The notes: generated by a model not told the origin, from the sequence alone. Numbered from the stretch's first letter, positions 8,599 to 17,148 are shown. The stretch: 64,000 nucleotides of DNA from Pseudomonas sp. C2B4 (GCF_013359695.1 NZ_JABFMU010000017.1:39378-103377), one strand, 5' to 3'. Numbers and translations: made by a program.

Positions 8599-8622
8599 AA
8601 TTCTTCCTCTCAACCTGGGCCC

Positions 8623-8714
8623 CTGTGGGAGCGAGCCTGCTCGCGAAAGCGGTGGGTCAGTCGACATCGATGTTGAATGTCGAACCGCATTCGCGAGCAG
8701 GCTCGCTCCCACAG
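8623..8714. repeat. REPIN
   Basis: Standard inverted REP arms within the operon, between the binding-protein and permease genes. It could stabilise or attenuate the polycistronic mRNA. Confidence 0.92.
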
Positions 8715-8735
8715 TGGGTTATGGTGTTTTGGGGG

Positions 8736-10142
8736 TTAGCGAGCGGCCACCGCCTGCGTGGTGGCATCGGTAAAGTCGAACACCTTGCCGCCCTGAGCCG
8801 TGGCGAACTGCTGGGCCTGGCCTTTGAGCAGAAACGCACTGAGTCGCCCTTTCGCATCACTGGCGAACCACGCCTGATCGGCCAGCAACTTGATCCCGCT
8901 GTCGCTCGCCTGGGCATACACCGCACGGATGTTCTTGCCTTCCTGCTTGAGGCTGGCCAATGCCGTGAACGCCGCTTCCGCCGACGCGTATTGGCGGACC
9001 TTCGGCTCGCCGCGCACCCAGATTTCCGCCACATGACTGAAATCGGTGATGGCCTTGCCCGTCGAGGCATCCACCGCCTTGAGCGGCGTTTGCGCGTAGT
9101 TCGCCAGCTGCGCCGTGTAGTCCAGGTTCGAGGCCTTGAACGCGGCGCGGATGTACTGGTCGTCGATGAAGGTGTTCAGGTCGAGACCGCGATCGGCTTT
9201 CTTCAGCAACTTCAGGGTGTCGATGGCGGTGCCGACGGCCTGGCGGTATTCCGGTTTCCAGCTCAGGTCGCGGGTCTGCACGCCCAGCGGGCCGTGGAAC
9301 AGGTAGTTGACCTCGGCATCGACCCCGGTGACCTTGGCGATCAGTTCGCTGTACTTCTCAGGCTCGGCGGCGAGCAACTGGTTGGCTTCGATGCTGGCGC
9401 GCAGGTAGGCGACGACGATTTCCGGGTACTTTTTCGCGTAGCCCTGATCCACAAGCGCCCCGTGGAAGGTCGGCGCCCCGGCCTGGGAGCCGTCGTAGAT
9501 CTTGCGGGCGAAACCGCGGCTCGGGAACAGTTCGGCGAACGGCACGAAGTCGGCGTGGGCGTCGATCTTGCCGGCCTGCAACGCGGAACCGGCTACTTCC
9601 GGCGGCTGGGCGATGATATTCACGTCCTTCTGCGGATCCCAGCCCTGGGCCGCGACCGCCCGCAACAACATGCCATGGGCGGTGGAGGCGAACGGCACGG
9701 AAATGGTCTTGCCCTTGAGCTCGGCCAGCGACTGCACGCCCGAAGCGCTCGGTACCACGATGCCGTTGCCGCTGCCCTTGGTGCTGCCCGACAGCACGCT
9801 GATGAACAGGCTGTGCTTGCCCGCAGCTTCGAACGCCACGCCGTTGAACGAGCCGGGGAAATCGGCCATGGCGCCAAAATCGAGTTTTCCGGCGACCATT
9901 TCGTTGGTCAGCGGCGCGCCGCTGGTGAAGTTCTTCCACTCCACCTCGTACTTGGCGTCCTTGTAGGGGCCGTCGTGGGGCAGATATCTGTCCAGCAGGC
10001 CCAGCTCGCGAATCAACAGGCCGCCAGCGGCGCAGTTGATGGTGGTGTCCTGGGTGCCGATGGCGATGCGGATGGTTTCGGCCGAGGCCGACAAGGTGAA
10101 GGAGGCCAGTACCAGACCGGCGACAGCTGTACGCAAGAACAT
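8736..10142 (-). CDS. Periplasmic ABC substrate-binding protein with unusual C-terminal domain
   Basis: 468 residues from ATG 10142 (GGGGA site eight bases upstream; ATG 10163 is an alternative). A signal peptide ends at LSASA. Residues about 25-335 resemble TauA/SsuA/NMT1-type binding proteins (GTQDTTINCAAGGLLIRELG, GKLDFGAMADFPGS, GKTISVPFASTAHGMLL). These are normally 320-340 residues, so about 130 residues are extra. The tail (AVYAQASDSGIKLLADQAWFA..., then AFLLKGQAQQFATAQGGKVFDFTDA) reads like a NosL-type domain, the family of copper-binding nitrous-oxide-reductase accessory proteins, but without NosL's cysteine motif. That resemblance is my reading of the pattern and is moderate. Confidence 0.87.
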   Translation of the reverse strand: MFLRTAVAGLVLASFTLSASAETIRIAIGTQDTTINCAAGGLLIRELGLLDRYLPHDGPYKDAKYEVEWKNFTSGAPLTNEMVAGKLDFGAMADFPGSFNGVAFEAAGKHSLFISVLSGSTKGSGNGIVVPSASGVQSLAELKGKTISVPFASTAHGMLLRAVAAQGWDPQKDVNIIAQPPEVAGSALQAGKIDAHADFVPFAELFPSRGFARKIYDGSQAGAPTFHGALVDQGYAKKYPEIVVAYLRASIEANQLLAAEPEKYSELIAKVTGVDAEVNYLFHGPLGVQTRDLSWKPEYRQAVGTAIDTLKLLKKADRGLDLNTFIDDQYIRAAFKASNLDYTAQLANYAQTPLKAVDASTGKAITDFSHVAEIWVRGEPKVRQYASAEAAFTALASLKQEGKNIRAVYAQASDSGIKLLADQAWFASDAKGRLSAFLLKGQAQQFATAQGGKVFDFTDATTQAVAAR

Positions 10143-10276
10143 GGGTGTTTCCCCTCGAATCATTTATAGGATGTTCGTCTCCGCCACGATCAGGGCGTGG
10201 TGGGAAACGAGGGGTGTTTTGAAGCGGGCGTCCGGGGGTGGCCGGATGGCTTTTTCGGTTGTCTGTCCTCGATTCA

Positions 10277-10368
10277 CTGTGGGAGCGAGCCTGCTCGCGA
10301 AGGCGTCCGGTCAGTCAATGGAGATGTCGCCTGTGCTGGCCTCTTCGCGAGCAGGCTCGCTCCCACAG
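10277..10368. repeat. REPIN
   Basis: Standard inverted REP arms between the ferredoxin and binding-protein genes of one operon. Confidence 0.92.
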
Positions 10369-10378
10369 GGACGGTGTT

Positions 10379-10624
10379 TCAGCGCAGGAGGTACGGGATA
10401 TCCACTTTCACCGCCCCCGTCGGGCAGTCCTTTTCACAGGGCATGCAGTACCAGCATTCATCAAACGCCATGTAGGCCTTTTGCGTGGCCGGGTTGATCG
10501 CCAGCAGGTCCATCGGGCAAACGTCGACGCACACGGTGCAGCCTTTGTGGGCGATGCACAGGTCCTCGTCGACCGTGACCGGCGCGTTGGAGCGGAAAAA
10601 GATTTCCTGGGGTTGATAGGCCAT
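10379..10624 (-). CDS. AprB-like 2x[4Fe-4S] ferredoxin
   Basis: 81 residues from ATG 10624 with GGAGAG upstream. Eight cysteines form two clusters: C-x4-KGCTVCVDVCPMD and CWYCMPCEKDCPTGA. The second motif, CWYC..CxxxCP, is typical of the ferredoxin subunit of adenylylsulfate (APS) reductase (AprB). It follows the AprA-like flavoprotein by only 25 bp, as aprB pairs with aprA in sulfate reducers and sulfur oxidisers. Its likely role is electron transfer to or from the FAD of the flavoprotein. AprB proper is longer, carrying a C-terminal wrap segment that is missing here. Confidence 0.92.
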   Translation of the reverse strand: MAYQPQEIFFRSNAPVTVDEDLCIAHKGCTVCVDVCPMDLLAINPATQKAYMAFDECWYCMPCEKDCPTGAVKVDIPYLLR

Positions 10625-10649
10625 TTCGCGGTCTCTCCGTGGGTAAGGC

Positions 10650-12380
10650 TCAGGCCGCAAAGGCGCCGACACGCAGCCGGTCGTAGGCCTGCATTTCTTC
10701 GGCATCCAGCGGGATGATGTAAGGCTCGACGGCTTTCTTGAAGCTGGTCATCGAACCGTTTTCGTCCTTCTTCAGGTGGCAATGGCAGAACCAGTCACTG
10801 TCGTTGCGCTGCGGGTGATCGACGCGATAGTGGTAAAGCCCCCAACGGCTTTCGGCGCGGAACAACGAGGCGCGGGCGGCCATTTCCGCGCAGTCGCGGA
10901 TCATGCTCACTTCCATGGCGCGCATCAGTTCGTGGGCGTTGTGGGCCTTGATCTGGTCGAGGTCGCGCTGGATGTCGCTGAAGCGTTGCAGGCCGATTTG
11001 CATCTTCTTCGTCACTTTCGGCGGTTGCAGGTAGTCGTTGACGAAGCGGCGTAGCTTGTACTCGACCTGGGCCGGTGGCAGGCCGTGTTCACGGTCCAGC
11101 GGAGCGTAGACCCGTTGTTTTTCGGTTTCGATCTGCCCGGCATCCAGCGCGGAAAACTCGCGCCCGGCGACAAAGTCCGCCGCGTTGGTGCCGGCAAACC
11201 AGCCATAGGTGAACGCGCCGAGCATGTAGTTGTGTGGCACTGCGGCCATATCACCGGCCGAGTACAAACCCTTGACCGAGGTTTCGGCCTTCTCGTTGAC
11301 CCACACTCCGGACGCCGAATGCCCGCTGCAAAAACCGATTTCCGAGATGTGCATCTCGACCATCTGCGTGCGGTAGTCAGTGCCGCGATTGGCATGAAAC
11401 TGGCCGCGACTCGGGCGTTCGTTGCTGTGCAGGATCTCCTCGATGTTCTGGATGGTTTCCTCGGCCAGGTGATCGAGCTTGAGGAACACCGGGCCGTTGC
11501 CGCTTTCCAGTTCCTGGTGGAACTCCCACATCATCTGGCCGCTCCAGTAGTCGCACTCGATGAAGCGCTCGCCCTTGTTGTTGGCGGTGTAGCCGCCCAA
11601 CGGACCGGTGACATAGGCGCAGGCCGGGCCGTTGTAATCCTTGATCAGCGGGTTGATCTGGAAACACTCCAGGTTCGCCAGCTCGGCCCCGGCGTGATAG
11701 GCCATGGCGTAACCGTCGCCGGCATTGGTCGGGTTTTCATAAGTGCCCATCAGGTAACCCGAGGACGGCAGGCCCAGACGCCCGGCGGCGCCGCAGGCGA
11801 GGATCACGGCCTTGGCCTTGATCACGTGAAAGTCGGCAGTGCGGCAATCGAAGCCCATCACACCGTTGACCGCGCCCTCCTCGTCCTTGAGCAAACGGGT
11901 GCAGACCAGGCGATTGGTGATGCTGACCCGCGCCCGCTTCAACTGGCGGTACAGGACCTTCTTGATGTCGTGCCCTTCCGGCATCGGCAACACATAGGCG
12001 CCCATGTGGTGGACTTTCTTCACCGCGTAGTCGCCGGTCTCGTCCTTCTCGAACTTCACGCCCCAGCGGTCCAGTTGCTCGATCGTCTCGAAGCTGTGGG
12101 TGGCATAGGCGTACACCGCAGCCTGATTGACGATGCCGTCGTTGGCGATGGTGATTTCCTTGGTGTATTGCTCGGGCGTCGAATGGCCCGGAATAATCGC
12201 GTTGTTCAGGCCATCCATGCCCATGCTGATCGCGCCGCTGCGCTTGACGTTGGCCTTGTCGATCAACAGCACCCGCAGATCGCGGTTGCGTTCTTTGGCC
12301 TTGATCGCCGCCATGGGCCCGGCGGTGCCGCCGCCGATCACAACGATGTCGTATTCCTGCTCGAGCGTAGCGCGCGTCAT
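10650..12380 (-). CDS. AprA/fumarate-reductase-family FAD flavoprotein
   Basis: 576 residues. The FAD dinucleotide site is YDIVVIGGGTAGPMAAIKAKE at the N-terminus, followed by LLIDKANVKRSGAISMGMDGLN, which corresponds to the DKA-x-RSGAVAQGL segment of APS reductase AprA. HHMGAYVLPMPEGHDIKKVL and the late ESRWGLYHYRVDHP segment also fit AprA relatives better than succinate dehydrogenase. There is no Tat or Sec signal, so it is cytoplasmic. It overlaps the GntR stop (ATGA) and precedes the AprB-like ferredoxin. Aerobic pseudomonads do not respire sulfate, so the true reaction on the imported compound is unknown; sulfur redox chemistry is an inference. Confidence 0.9.
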   Translation of the reverse strand: MTRATLEQEYDIVVIGGGTAGPMAAIKAKERNRDLRVLLIDKANVKRSGAISMGMDGLNNAIIPGHSTPEQYTKEITIANDGIVNQAAVYAYATHSFETIEQLDRWGVKFEKDETGDYAVKKVHHMGAYVLPMPEGHDIKKVLYRQLKRARVSITNRLVCTRLLKDEEGAVNGVMGFDCRTADFHVIKAKAVILACGAAGRLGLPSSGYLMGTYENPTNAGDGYAMAYHAGAELANLECFQINPLIKDYNGPACAYVTGPLGGYTANNKGERFIECDYWSGQMMWEFHQELESGNGPVFLKLDHLAEETIQNIEEILHSNERPSRGQFHANRGTDYRTQMVEMHISEIGFCSGHSASGVWVNEKAETSVKGLYSAGDMAAVPHNYMLGAFTYGWFAGTNAADFVAGREFSALDAGQIETEKQRVYAPLDREHGLPPAQVEYKLRRFVNDYLQPPKVTKKMQIGLQRFSDIQRDLDQIKAHNAHELMRAMEVSMIRDCAEMAARASLFRAESRWGLYHYRVDHPQRNDSDWFCHCHLKKDENGSMTSFKKAVEPYIIPLDAEEMQAYDRLRVGAFAA

Positions 12381-13147
12381 GCCTGATCCCCTTTTTGCCG
12401 GTCGATCCGCAGGCGGTACTGAAAGGCATCGCCACGGTAGTAAAGGTGTTCGAAGTCCAGCGGTTGGCCGGCGGCATCGTGGGTCAGACGCTCGATGCGC
12501 ATGATCGGCGAGCCGGCTTCGACGTTCAGCGCCTGGGTCAGATCGCTGTCGGCCAGCACCGCGTCGATGGCCAGGTCGGCATGACCAAGCGCCAGGCCGC
12601 AGTCGTTTTCCAGGATCAAGAAGATGTCGCGGGTCACCAGGTCTGCTTTCTCCAGACGCTCGCCAATGGCTTTGGGCAGGTAGGTGATTTCGAGCGAGAT
12701 CGGCTCGCGGTTGATCAAGCGCACTCGCTTGATCTGCGCCACCGTCTCGCCTTCAGCCACCTGCAAACGCTCAGCGACCAGCTTGTCGGCGGGGATGAAC
12801 TTGAAGCTGCGCAGGCGGTTGATCACCTCGTAGCCGCGACCGGTCATGGACTCGGCCAGGCCTTGCAGGGTGCTGACGTTCTGAAAGGTCTTGGGTTTGG
12901 CGACAAAGGTGCCCTTGCCGTGGATCTTGAAGATCAGCCCTTCCTTTTGCAGATCGCCGAGGGCCTGGCGCACGGTGATGCGGCTGACCTTGAACAGCGC
13001 GCCAAGCTCGCTTTCGGAAGGCATCTGGCTGTCTTGCGGGTATTCGCCGTCGAGGATGCGGGCGCGCAGCACGTCGCGAAGCTGAGTGTGTAGCGGAACG
13101 CTACTGAGAGAGAGAACGTTATCGGTCATCAGAGAATCACTTGTCAT
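12377..13147 (-). CDS. GntR/HutC-family regulator (UTRA domain), first gene of the operon
   Basis: 256 residues from ATG 13147; ATG 13129 (MTDNV) is also possible, and neither has a strong ribosome site. The winged helix reads PLHTQLRDVLRARILDGEYPQDSQMPSESELGALFKVSRITVRQALGDLQKEGLI, followed by GKGTFVA and a UTRA ligand-binding domain (RVRLINREPISLEITYLP ... PIMRIERLTHDAAGQPLDFEHLYYRGD). It heads the leftward operon and overlaps the flavoprotein gene by four bases. A perfect palindrome covers its own start, so it very likely represses itself and the operon until a ligand related to the transported compound binds. Confidence 0.94.
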   Translation of the reverse strand: MTSDSLMTDNVLSLSSVPLHTQLRDVLRARILDGEYPQDSQMPSESELGALFKVSRITVRQALGDLQKEGLIFKIHGKGTFVAKPKTFQNVSTLQGLAESMTGRGYEVINRLRSFKFIPADKLVAERLQVAEGETVAQIKRVRLINREPISLEITYLPKAIGERLEKADLVTRDIFLILENDCGLALGHADLAIDAVLADSDLTQALNVEAGSPIMRIERLTHDAAGQPLDFEHLYYRGDAFQYRLRIDRQKGDQA

Positions 13148-13160
13148 AACGAGTTATGAC
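13143..13160. promoter_or_regulatory. Candidate GntR operator (perfect 8+2+8 palindrome)
   Basis: GTCATAACGAGTTATGAC is a perfect inverted repeat GTCATAAC-N2-GTTATGAC overlapping the gntR start codon. Size and symmetry suit a GntR/HutC dimer, and the site would control the whole eight-gene operon. Confidence 0.7.
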
Positions 13161-13233
13161 GTGATCTTAAAGTTCTAATGACTGGCTTGAGAAATACTGT
13201 TTGAGCATAAGGTTAGATGCGCAGTGCTTTTCC

Positions 13234-13324
13234 CTGTGGGAGCGAGCCTGCTCGCGAAAGCGTCAGTACAGCCGACATCGATGCTGGCTGACACTACGCC
13301 TTCGCGAGCAGGCTCGCTCCCACA
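13234..13324. repeat. REPIN
   Basis: Standard inverted REP arms between the gntR promoter and the 3' end of the Gfo/Idh gene. Confidence 0.92.
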
Positions 13325-13329
13325 ACGGT

Positions 13330-14304
13330 TCAGTGTCGTTTGAGGATTTGATCCATCACCCAATCGGTTTTCAGTGCTTCTTCGGCCACCGCCGGATGCC
13401 GCGCCTCACCACGAATATGGGCGTTCATGCCCAGCACGTGATGCCACTGGATGTGCTCATGATGCTCGATGGTCAGGCTGAGATGTTCATCTGCATGCAG
13501 CTCGACCGGATGCTCGTCGAACACCGAAAAACTGATCCGCCCCTTGCTGCCAATCACCTCGACCCGATCTTCGCGACGGTCGGAGACAAAGTTCCAGCAG
13601 CCCATGCCCAACGCCCCACTGGCAAACCGCCAACTGGCACTGACGGCATCTTCGGCGGCATACAAGCCGGCCTGCCGCGCAGTGAATCCGGCAACTTCGA
13701 CGATATCCCCGAGCAAATACTGGAACAGGTCAAAGCCATGGCTGGCGAGATCGGCGAAGTAACCGCCGCCGGCAATCGCTGGATCGGTTCGCCAGTTAGC
13801 CGTACCGCCGAGGTCGGTCGCGGACGGGGCTTTGGTCAACGTCCAGTTCAGGTGCCGGACCTCGCCGATCCGCCCCTGCTCCAGCCACTGCCGCACCTGC
13901 TGGAAACGCGGCAGCGAACGCCGGTAATAGGAAACGAACAGGTGCAGCCCCGCATCGGCGAAGGCCTTTTGCATCTCGCGACTTTGCCCGGCGTTCAGCG
14001 ACATCGGTTTTTCGACACAGCAATGCTTGCCGGCGGCGGCCACCTTCAGGGCGTAAGCGTGGTGACTGTCGGGGGGCGTGGCGATGTACACCGCGTCGAT
14101 TTCAGGATCGTTGATCAAGGCGTCGACATCGGCATGAACCCGGGCGATGCCATGGCGCGCGGCATAATCCCTGGCCGCTTCCTGGCGTCGCCCCATCACC
14201 GCCACCAGCGCCGAGCCTGACGCCTTGTAGAAGGCCGGCCCGCTCTTGCGCTCGGCAACGCTGCCGCAACCGATCATGCCCCACCGCACCATGCTCATCG
14301 TCAT
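13330..14304 (-). CDS. Gfo/Idh/MocA-family NAD(P)-dependent oxidoreductase
   Basis: 324 residues from ATG 14304, directly behind the Dyp gene stop. Later in-frame ATGs at 14298 and 14292 are possible. The Rossmann fold is MVRWGMIGCGSVAERKSGPAF, the EKP catalytic-site motif is CCVEKPMSLN, and IDAVYIATPPDSHHAYAL is typical. The family oxidises or reduces sugars, inositols or other polyols, and the substrate cannot be read from sequence. It forms a two-gene leftward operon with the Dyp-type peroxidase. A longer frame to 14517 overlaps the Dyp gene and is rejected. Confidence 0.92.
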   Translation of the reverse strand: MTMSMVRWGMIGCGSVAERKSGPAFYKASGSALVAVMGRRQEAARDYAARHGIARVHADVDALINDPEIDAVYIATPPDSHHAYALKVAAAGKHCCVEKPMSLNAGQSREMQKAFADAGLHLFVSYYRRSLPRFQQVRQWLEQGRIGEVRHLNWTLTKAPSATDLGGTANWRTDPAIAGGGYFADLASHGFDLFQYLLGDIVEVAGFTARQAGLYAAEDAVSASWRFASGALGMGCWNFVSDRREDRVEVIGSKGRISFSVFDEHPVELHADEHLSLTIEHHEHIQWHHVLGMNAHIRGEARHPAVAEEALKTDWVMDQILKRH

Positions 14305-14306
14305 GG

Positions 14307-15194
14307 TCAGGCGATGTTCAAGGCGCGCAGATCGAGGCGGCCGTCTTTCAGCGGCGGACACCAGTAGTAGCCGCCAGTGATCGGCCGGCTGATACGGTAC
14401 AGGCCATCGGTGACACCGTCTTCCAGACCGCTCATGCGCCGCAACTGCACTTCGAAGGCATCGAGGGAGAAACCGAAGGCGAGGAACATCAGGCCGGCAC
14501 GGTCGTCTTCGATCCACGGCATCGAACGGCGGACGATGAAGGCTTCAGGCGCGAAGCTTTCCTGGGCGGTGCGTTTGACGTGAGCGGAGATCGGCGCGTC
14601 ATCGAGTTCTTCGTTGTCGCTCAGGCGACGGCCCATGATGTCGTCGGTTTCGTGGGAAGGCATGGCGTGGAAGCGCTTGAGGTCATGCTGCCATTGCTGG
14701 ATCGCGGCAAAGCTGCCGCCGACCATGCCCTCAACGCCCTCGCCTACCAGCGCCGCAGCCGCAGCGGCTTCGTCGCGAGGGTTCTCGGTGCCGTCTTCAT
14801 AGCCGGTCAGGTCATGACCGTCGCGATGGCGGAAGCCTTCGGTCACTTGCACCAGGCGCAGGGCCGGGGCCAATGCGGCGGCAAACGCGTGGCTGCGATT
14901 GAGCAGTTCGCCACGGTCGGTACCGTGCAGCCAGCACCACAACGCCTGTTGCGTCGACGGGTTGTCCACGCCCACGCCGGTCAGCGCCGGGAACGTCCGC
15001 AGCCCTTCGATGCTGCCATCGAGTGCCTTGACCAGGGATTCACCGAAACCGACCACCGCCGACTTGCCGTCCACCAGTTGCGTCAGTCTGTCGAGCGCGG
15101 CCGGCAGTTCGGCAACGGATTCGAGGGCGAAAAACATATGACGGGCTTGAGGCGGAACTGGAGTGGCGAGAATGCCTGGCTGGTAGTGACTCAT
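14307..15194 (-). CDS. Dyp-type haem peroxidase (YfeX-like)
   Basis: 295 residues, close to the usual 290-310 for cytoplasmic class B/P Dyp peroxidases. The GxxDG motif is GYEDGTENP, the proximal haem histidine is likely in RFHAMPSHETDDIMGRR, and the distal arginine lies in PISAHVKRT; the C-terminal LAFGFSLDAFEVQLRRMSG is conserved. There is no Tat signal, so it is cytoplasmic or encapsulated, but no encapsulin gene is next to it. These enzymes oxidise dyes, porphyrinogens or phenolics with peroxide. The Gfo/Idh gene follows two bases after the stop. Confidence 0.95.
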   Translation of the reverse strand: MSHYQPGILATPVPPQARHMFFALESVAELPAALDRLTQLVDGKSAVVGFGESLVKALDGSIEGLRTFPALTGVGVDNPSTQQALWCWLHGTDRGELLNRSHAFAAALAPALRLVQVTEGFRHRDGHDLTGYEDGTENPRDEAAAAAALVGEGVEGMVGGSFAAIQQWQHDLKRFHAMPSHETDDIMGRRLSDNEELDDAPISAHVKRTAQESFAPEAFIVRRSMPWIEDDRAGLMFLAFGFSLDAFEVQLRRMSGLEDGVTDGLYRISRPITGGYYWCPPLKDGRLDLRALNIA

Positions 15195-15387
15195 GTGAAC
15201 TCCTTTAGAAAGAGCGCCAAGTTTAACCGCAGCACCGGCCGTTGTGTGCGCCGAGGGCCTAAGTTACGTTTCAACAACCGCGCAAAGCGGTCTACGCTTG
15301 AGACACAAGATCCAGACCCTCAACCCCTCTATTCTGCCTATCGCCGCACGATTGACTGAAAAATCGATCTTCCGTTATGGAAATTAA

Positions 15388-15490
15388 CTGTAGGAGCGAG
15401 CTCGCTCGCGAAAAATCCAATGACACTGCGGGGCATCTGATTTTTACGCGTTATCGTTCACGACCTTCGCGAGCAGGCTCGCTCCCACAG
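15388..15490. repeat. REPIN with a deleted left arm
   Basis: The left arm has gagcgagctcgctcgcg in place of gagcgagcctgctcgcg, a short internal deletion that still leaves a palindrome. The right arm at 15466-15490 is intact. Confidence 0.88.
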
Positions 15491-15525
15491 GGGGCTTGGC
15501 TCGTCAACTCACACGGGGTAGCGAC

Positions 15526-17148
15526 ATGAGCACAGATCTCCTTGGCAACCTGTTTCCCGAGGCCGGCAGCATCCCGGAAAAATACCGCCTGGACGGCCAG
15601 ATCGAGCAGCGTGAATACCTGGTCGATGGTGTCCTGAAAACCTGGCCTGGCGCCCTCGCCACAGTGCGCAGCCCGGTGTACCTGAGCACCGCTGCGGGTG
15701 ACGAGCAAGTGATCCTCGGCAGCACGCCGCTGCTGGATGCCGACACAGCATTGACCGCCCTCGACGCCGCCGTCCGCGCTTACGACCGAGGCCAGGGCTT
15801 GTGGCCGACCATGCGCGTGGCCGAGCGCATTCATCATGTCGAAACCTTCCTGAAGCACATGCGCGAGCAGCGCGAGTCGGTGGTCAAGCTGCTGATGTGG
15901 GAAATCGGCAAAAACCTCAAGGACTCGGAAAAAGAGTTCGATCGCACCTGCGATTACATCGTCGACACCATCAACGCCCTGAAAGAACTCGACCGCCGCT
16001 CCAGCCGCTTCGAACTGGAGCAGGACACCCTGGGCCAGATCCGTCGAGTGCCGATGGGCGTGGCGTTGTGCATGGGTCCGTACAACTACCCGTTGAACGA
16101 AACCTTCACCACGTTGATTCCGGCGCTGATCATGGGCAATACCGTGGTATTCAAACCGGCCAAGCTAGGCGTGCTGCTGATCCGTCCGCTGCTGGAGGCC
16201 TTCCGCGACAGCTTCCCGGCCGGGGTGATCAACGTGATCTACGGCAGCGGCCGCGAGACCGTCAGCGCACTGATGGCCAGCGGCAAGATCGATATCTTTG
16301 CGTTCATTGGCACCAACAAGGCGGCCAGTGACCTGAAGAAACTGCATCCGCGCCCTCACCGCCTGCGCGCGGCGCTGGGGCTGGATGCAAAGAACCCTGG
16401 CATCGTCCTGCCGGAGGTGGATCTGGACAATGCGGTGACTGAAGCGCTCACCGGCTCCCTGTCATTCAACGGCCAGCGCTGTACCGCATTGAAGATCCTG
16501 TTTGTCCACGAAGACGTGGTCGACGCCTTCATCGAGAAATTCAACGCCAAACTGGCATCACTCAAACCCGGCATGCCGTGGGAAAGCGGCGTGGCGCTGA
16601 CGCCGCTGCCGGAATCAGGCAAGGTCGATTACCTGCATTCGCTGGTGGCCGATGCCGTCAGCAAAGGCGCGAAAGTGGTCAATCCCAATGGCGGTGACGC
16701 CCGCGCGTCGTTCTACTACCCGGCGGTGCTGTACCCGGTCACCCCGCAGATGCGGGTCTACCAGGAAGAACAGTTCGGCCCGGTGGTGCCGATCGTGCCG
16801 TACCGCCACCTGGACACGGTGATCGATTACGTCCTGGAGTCGGACTTCGGCCAGCAATTGAGCATCTTCGGCACCAACCCGGTAGCGGTCGGACGACTGG
16901 TGGACACGTTCGCCAACCAGGTGGGACGCATCAATCTCAACGCCCAGTGCCAGCGCGGCCCGGACACCTACCCGTTCAATGGCCGCAAGAACTCCGCCGA
17001 GGGCACCTTGTCGGTGCATGACGCCTTGCGGGTGTTTTCGATACGGACACTGGTAGCGACCAAATTCCAGGAAACCAACAAGGACCTGATCAGCGAGATC
17101 ATCAGTGGGCGCAGTTCGAGCTTTTTGACCACTGATTACATCTTCTGA
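15526..17148 (+). CDS. gapN: GapN-like NADP-dependent aldehyde dehydrogenase with replaced catalytic glutamate
   Basis: 540 residues, the length of the pseudomonad enzymes annotated as NADP-dependent glyceraldehyde-3-phosphate dehydrogenase. The oxyanion motif PYNYPLNE, the nucleotide site GNTVVFKPAK and the nucleophile C319 in NGQRCTALK are all present. Where other aldehyde dehydrogenases have the general-base glutamate (ELGGK), this protein reads LGLDAKNPG with Gly285, exactly 34 residues before Cys319, the usual Glu-Cys spacing. CoA-acylating members such as MMSDH also lack that glutamate. The ATG is at 15526 with GGGG upstream; the first 30 bases of the open frame are REP-derived and excluded. 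Oxidation of glyceraldehyde 3-phosphate is family inference. Confidence 0.85.
   Translation: MSTDLLGNLFPEAGSIPEKYRLDGQIEQREYLVDGVLKTWPGALATVRSPVYLSTAAGDEQVILGSTPLLDADTALTALDAAVRAYDRGQGLWPTMRVAERIHHVETFLKHMREQRESVVKLLMWEIGKNLKDSEKEFDRTCDYIVDTINALKELDRRSSRFELEQDTLGQIRRVPMGVALCMGPYNYPLNETFTTLIPALIMGNTVVFKPAKLGVLLIRPLLEAFRDSFPAGVINVIYGSGRETVSALMASGKIDIFAFIGTNKAASDLKKLHPRPHRLRAALGLDAKNPGIVLPEVDLDNAVTEALTGSLSFNGQRCTALKILFVHEDVVDAFIEKFNAKLASLKPGMPWESGVALTPLPESGKVDYLHSLVADAVSKGAKVVNPNGGDARASFYYPAVLYPVTPQMRVYQEEQFGPVVPIVPYRHLDTVIDYVLESDFGQQLSIFGTNPVAVGRLVDTFANQVGRINLNAQCQRGPDTYPFNGRKNSAEGTLSVHDALRVFSIRTLVATKFQETNKDLISEIISGRSSSFLTTDYIF

Noticed and set aside
8599..8712. N-terminal extension of the ABC permease (MGASLLA... 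SRAGSLPQ)
   Set aside because: The extension is translation of a REPIN; a GTG with a good ribosome site lies just after it.
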